From Dehalococcoidia bacterium (GTDB taxonomy: Bacteria > Chloroflexota > Dehalococcoidia > GIF9 > AB-539-J10), in assembly GCA_030603265.1 (NCBI GenBank), contig JAUVYD010000054.1:1-8209 (forward strand): a stretch of DNA of 8,209 nt, written 5' to 3'. Made by a program: the position numbers and the translations under genes. Shown here piece by piece: positions 6,149 to 8,209 of the stretch. How positions within the stretch are numbered: the first letter of the stretch is position 1; every line of letters starts with the position of its first letter. The notes beneath the pieces were generated by a model. That model had not been told where the DNA came from. It saw only the letters and a program-made list of their open reading frames with translations, and searched no databases.

Positions 6149-7188
6149 AAGGCACAAGTACACGTTTCGACGTATATGAGCACGCTTCCGCTGGCCTTGT
6201 TGCCGTGGGCGTCCGAGACTTCCACGACAATCGTAGCGGAGATTCTAGTGTCGGGCGCCTCCCATGTGGCGGCAGCCCCATCCGCCTTGAGTACCCCCCG
6301 GTCAACGCTCCATTCATAGGTGAACGGGCCGTGTCCCTCCTCCACGACGCACTCAATCGTACATGAGCGGCCGCGGAAAATCGCCCACGCGTCCCCCTTT
6401 CTCTTGAGCATCTCGGTGTTGTTGGCAGTCACGACGAACTCGCCAAGATGCGGGGGCTCTGCGAAAGTGACATTGATGGGCATAGCATGTTTGTTCTCGC
6501 CACCGTATGTGTCCCGGGCCCAGACGGTAATCCAATACGACTCGGCAGCTTCAGGCGCCACCCAGATAACGGCGTTGCCTTCGCCAAGAAACTCACCGCC
6601 GGTGGCGGTCCACTCATAAGAGATCTTATCGCCATCGTCGTCTTCGGCGACGCATGAGATGTAGCAGCTTGCCTCAGGAACGACCCAATCCACGTAGGAA
6701 GTCATCGAGAGTATCTCGGGGGCGTAGTTTGTCTTGACACGCAGCGACGTCGAAAAGTCCGCTGTGCCACCGCGCCCGTCGTCCACGGTCACCGACAGCC
6801 GGTATAGACCTTCGGAGTCAGGAGCGCCCCACTCAATGCTGGCGCCCTCACCGTAAACGTCTCCCTGATCGGAGGACCATGTGTACGTCAGGGGGTCGTC
6901 GTCCTCGTCGACGGCTTCGCACTCTACGACGCACAAGTCGAAAGGCGTGATTCGGTCAGTGGCCGGAGTCAGACCGACAATCACCGGGAGATGGTTGGGA
7001 GCAGGGGTTTCCTCTTCCTCAGCGGGCGCCGGATCAGCAACAGCGGAGTCGACGGTGAGACGCCCTCCATTCATTAGAAGGATGGCTGTCACTACACCCA
7101 CGCACACCAGCGCGACGACAAGGGCAGCTTTCTTCTGTGAAGCTTTCTGTGGCTTCGGCTTGCCTTGTGTCCCCGGTGAGTAAGCCAA
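6145..7188 (-). CDS. Membrane-anchored surface protein with three Ig/PKD-like domains
   Basis: This 347-residue protein has a basic N-terminus (residues 1-20), one hydrophobic helix at about 21-39 and an acidic Pro/Glu linker (about 50-65), the layout of an N-in/C-out signal anchor with an extracytoplasmic body. Three beta-sandwich repeats of about 90 residues follow: roughly 66-153, 154-242 and 247-341. Each carries a Y-x-W strand (YTW 102-104, YEW 191-193, YEW 291-293), and the first two carry an acidic D/E-D-D-D loop typical of Ca-binding PKD/cadherin-like folds. Each also has a Cys-x3-Cys pair (86/90, 175/179, 276/280), and the chain ends ETCTCAF. The second and third domains are more divergent. 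The start is TTG at 7188 with GGAGGG 7 nt upstream and no other start before an in-frame stop. Such domains bind ligands or build cell-surface structures; no enzymatic domain is visible. The function is unknown, and it may be unrelated to the metabolic neighbours. Confidence 0.85.
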   Translation of the reverse strand: MAYSPGTQGKPKPQKASQKKAALVVALVCVGVVTAILLMNGGRLTVDSAVADPAPAEEEETPAPNHLPVIVGLTPATDRITPFDLCVVECEAVDEDDDPLTYTWSSDQGDVYGEGASIEWGAPDSEGLYRLSVTVDDGRGGTADFSTSLRVKTNYAPEILSMTSYVDWVVPEASCYISCVAEDDDGDKISYEWTATGGEFLGEGNAVIWVAPEAAESYWITVWARDTYGGENKHAMPINVTFAEPPHLGEFVVTANNTEMLKRKGDAWAIFRGRSCTIECVVEEGHGPFTYEWSVDRGVLKADGAAATWEAPDTRISATIVVEVSDAHGNKASGSVLIYVETCTCAF

Positions 7189-7195
7189 CGTACTA

Positions 7196-7201
7196 CCCTC
7201 C
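7196..7201 (-). promoter_or_regulatory. Shine-Dalgarno supporting the TTG start of the Ig-like protein
   Basis: The minus strand reads GGAGGG with 7 nt to the TTG at 7188. The frame runs into a stop (7213-7215) upstream without an ATG or GTG, so TTG is the best start. I found no convincing -10/-35 pair for this gene in 7189-7322. Confidence 0.75.
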
Positions 7202-7322
7202 GCGTAACGGTGCTATTCTGGCGAAGTTTAGCACCATGGCATTGGTCGCGCGAGCGACGCCCGTCGGGGCGCACCACGATGCTGACAATTGCGTCTGGCA
7301 CCGTCTGCGGAATGGCGTATCA

Positions 7323-7353
7323 GCGTTCCCGCCCGCCAGGCGGGCGGGAACGC
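7323..7353. repeat. 31-bp perfect GC-rich palindrome (REP-like or terminator hairpin)
   Basis: Arms GCGTTCCCGCCCGCC (7323-7337) and its exact reverse complement (7339-7353) flank a single A. As RNA this makes a stem of about 13 bp with a loop of about 5 nt. It starts 18 nt beyond the FAH-family stop on the minus strand and 134 nt before the start of the next minus-strand gene. No T-run follows on either strand. It may be a transcription stop/mRNA-protecting hairpin or a copy of a dispersed palindromic repeat. The rest of 7189-7371 contains no gene I can support. Confidence 0.75.
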
Positions 7354-7371
7354 CGGACGTCCTGCGGGAAT

Positions 7372-8130
7372 TCAGCCCATGACCACCTTGTTCTTGAGAA
7401 CGCCTATGCCGTCGACCTCCACCTCGATAACGTCGCCGACATCTACGTGGCGCCCGCCCACCGGAGTGCCGGCGAAGACGACGTCGCCGGGCGTGAGCGG
7501 CATGAACTGCGATATGTGGCTTATTACTCTTGCCATGCTGAATATCTGGTCACTAGTGTTGCCCTGCTGAGTTGTCTCGCCGTTGACGCGTCCCTGGATG
7601 CGAACTCCGACCGGGTCGAGGTCAGTAACCAGCACGGGACCGAGAGGCGCCGACTTGTAGTATCCTTTGGTTCTTGTAATGCGCCCATCGAGCGCAAGCA
7701 GGTCATACAGTGTCATGTCATTGCCGCATGTGTAGCCGAGCACATAGTCTAGAGCCTCGGCCTCTGTCACTCTCCAGGCCCTGCGCTTCATCACGGCACA
7801 CATCTCTGCCTCATAGCGCGTGTCGTGCGCTATGGGTAATGTGTAGGTGTCCTCGCCCGGGTTGACAAGCGTGCATAGTGGCTTGAAGAAAAGGACAGGC
7901 TCCTTGGGTACTTCCAGGTGGTAATGCTCAAGCATGGCCCAATAGTTGGCCCCGCAGCAGACGATTGCGGCCGGCTCTGCCGGCGCCAGCAGCTTGGCCT
8001 CACTGAGCGCGCAAAGCCGCTCTCCTCGCGTGAAGTCTCCGTAGAGATCTCCATCCAGCGAGAACACAGAATCTGCTTCCAAAATGCCCCACTTGGAGTT
8101 TCCCTTCCAGTCAATCCTCACTAGTCTCAT
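7372..8130 (-). CDS. Fumarylacetoacetate hydrolase (FAH)-family protein
   Basis: This 252-residue cytoplasmic enzyme of the FAH superfamily includes acylpyruvate hydrolases, oxaloacetate decarboxylases and the homoprotocatechuate-pathway isomerase/decarboxylase HpcE. Residues 1 to about 52 form a small N-terminal domain like DUF2437, and the FAH barrel fills the rest. Visible family marks are YEAEM (Glu107 and Glu109, metal ligands), GYTCGNDMT (Asp138, third ligand), Lys155 followed by SAPLGP (160-165), GNTSDQIFSM (190-199) and LTPGDVVFAGTP (212-223). All expected catalytic elements are present and the length is normal for one-domain bacterial members. The ATG is preceded by AAGGAGAG. The gene is the first of two on the minus strand but is separated from the Ig-like gene by 183 nt and a strong hairpin, so they are probably separate units. 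The substrate is unknown; together with the RraA-like enzyme it suggests handling of 2-oxo or 2,4-dioxo acids, which is inference. Confidence 0.93.
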   Translation of the reverse strand: MRLVRIDWKGNSKWGILEADSVFSLDGDLYGDFTRGERLCALSEAKLLAPAEPAAIVCCGANYWAMLEHYHLEVPKEPVLFFKPLCTLVNPGEDTYTLPIAHDTRYEAEMCAVMKRRAWRVTEAEALDYVLGYTCGNDMTLYDLLALDGRITRTKGYYKSAPLGPVLVTDLDPVGVRIQGRVNGETTQQGNTSDQIFSMARVISHISQFMPLTPGDVVFAGTPVGGRHVDVGDVIEVEVDGIGVLKNKVVMG

Positions 8131-8132
8131 TT

Positions 8133-8140
8133 CTCTCCTT
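8133..8140 (-). promoter_or_regulatory. Shine-Dalgarno of the FAH-family gene
   Basis: The minus strand reads AAGGAGAG close before the ATG at 8130 (4 nt after GGAG), supporting that start. The frame stays open upstream to the window edge, but the protein aligns to its family from MRLVRI, so no extension is needed. Confidence 0.65.
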
Positions 8141-8209
8141 TCCTTCGCTTTCAGTGTGCAAGGACCAGGACCACCTGCTTCCGCGCTTGAAACCTCGACA
8201 CAGTCCTCT

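Noticed and set aside
7196..7322. Promoter for the Ig-like gene, using TTGTCA on the minus strand as -35
   Set aside because: No acceptable -10 box lies 15-19 nt downstream of it, and other hexamers in the gap match poorly.
7210..7752. Plus-strand open frame of 180 residues over the palindrome gap and the FAH-family gene
   Set aside because: Most of it is antisense to the well-supported FAH-family gene and it reads through the 31-bp palindrome. No domain is recognisable.
8151..8209. Possible last 18 codons of another minus-strand gene ending in TGA at 8153-8151, upstream of the FAH-family gene
   Set aside because: The frame is open to the window edge and the spacing would suit an operon, but the piece is too short to judge and the other frames are open as well.

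Overview
This window is a stretch of bacterial chromosome, moderately GC-rich by eye (near 60%). It carries seven protein genes and shows no RNA gene, CRISPR array, transposase or phage gene. The gene set is that of an anaerobic or facultatively anaerobic heterotroph: an O2-sensitive glycyl radical enzyme with its radical-SAM activase, a biotin-dependent acyl-CoA carboxyltransferase, and several small carboxylic-acid enzymes. The starts are preceded by good Shine-Dalgarno sequences, and two genes start at TTG. The membrane-anchored Ig/PKD-like repeat protein, with its D-x-D-G-D and Y-x-W patterns, resembles proteins I associate with uncultured Chloroflexota (Dehalococcoidia-type sediment lineages). 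That assignment is a weak inference.

Layout. (1) 1-3956, plus strand: the C-terminal half of an acyl-CoA carboxyltransferase (1-582, cut by the window edge); an 83-nt gap; a 792-residue glycyl radical enzyme (666-3044); and its activase (3045-3956), whose ATG directly follows the enzyme's TAG. These probably form one transcription unit. (2) 3957-4114: a convergent gap with an imperfect hairpin. (3) 4115-4864, minus: an RraA/HMG-aldolase-like protein. (4) 4865-5170: a divergent control region with two back-to-back promoter candidates whose -35 regions overlap. (5) 5171-6148, plus: a metallo-beta-lactamase-fold hydrolase with a TTG start. (6) 6145-7188, minus: a membrane-anchored protein with three Ig/PKD-like domains, also TTG-started. 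Its stop codon lies in the same CTAG palindrome as the hydrolase stop. (7) 7189-7371: a gap with a 31-bp perfect GC-rich palindrome. (8) 7372-8130, minus: a fumarylacetoacetate hydrolase (FAH)-family enzyme.

How they may work together. The glycyl radical enzyme has the C-V-E active-site pattern of the dehydratase/lyase branch, not the Cys-Cys pair of pyruvate formate-lyase. It sits with none of the usual partners of the known types: no microcompartment genes, propanediol dehydrogenase or proline reductase are visible here. Its substrate is therefore open. The neighbouring acyl-CoA carboxyltransferase, RraA-like aldolase/decarboxylase, MBL hydrolase and FAH-type hydrolase/decarboxylase all act on small carboxylic acids or thioesters. 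This suggests, without proving it, an accessory catabolic region. The most interesting unit is the orphan glycyl radical enzyme/activase pair.
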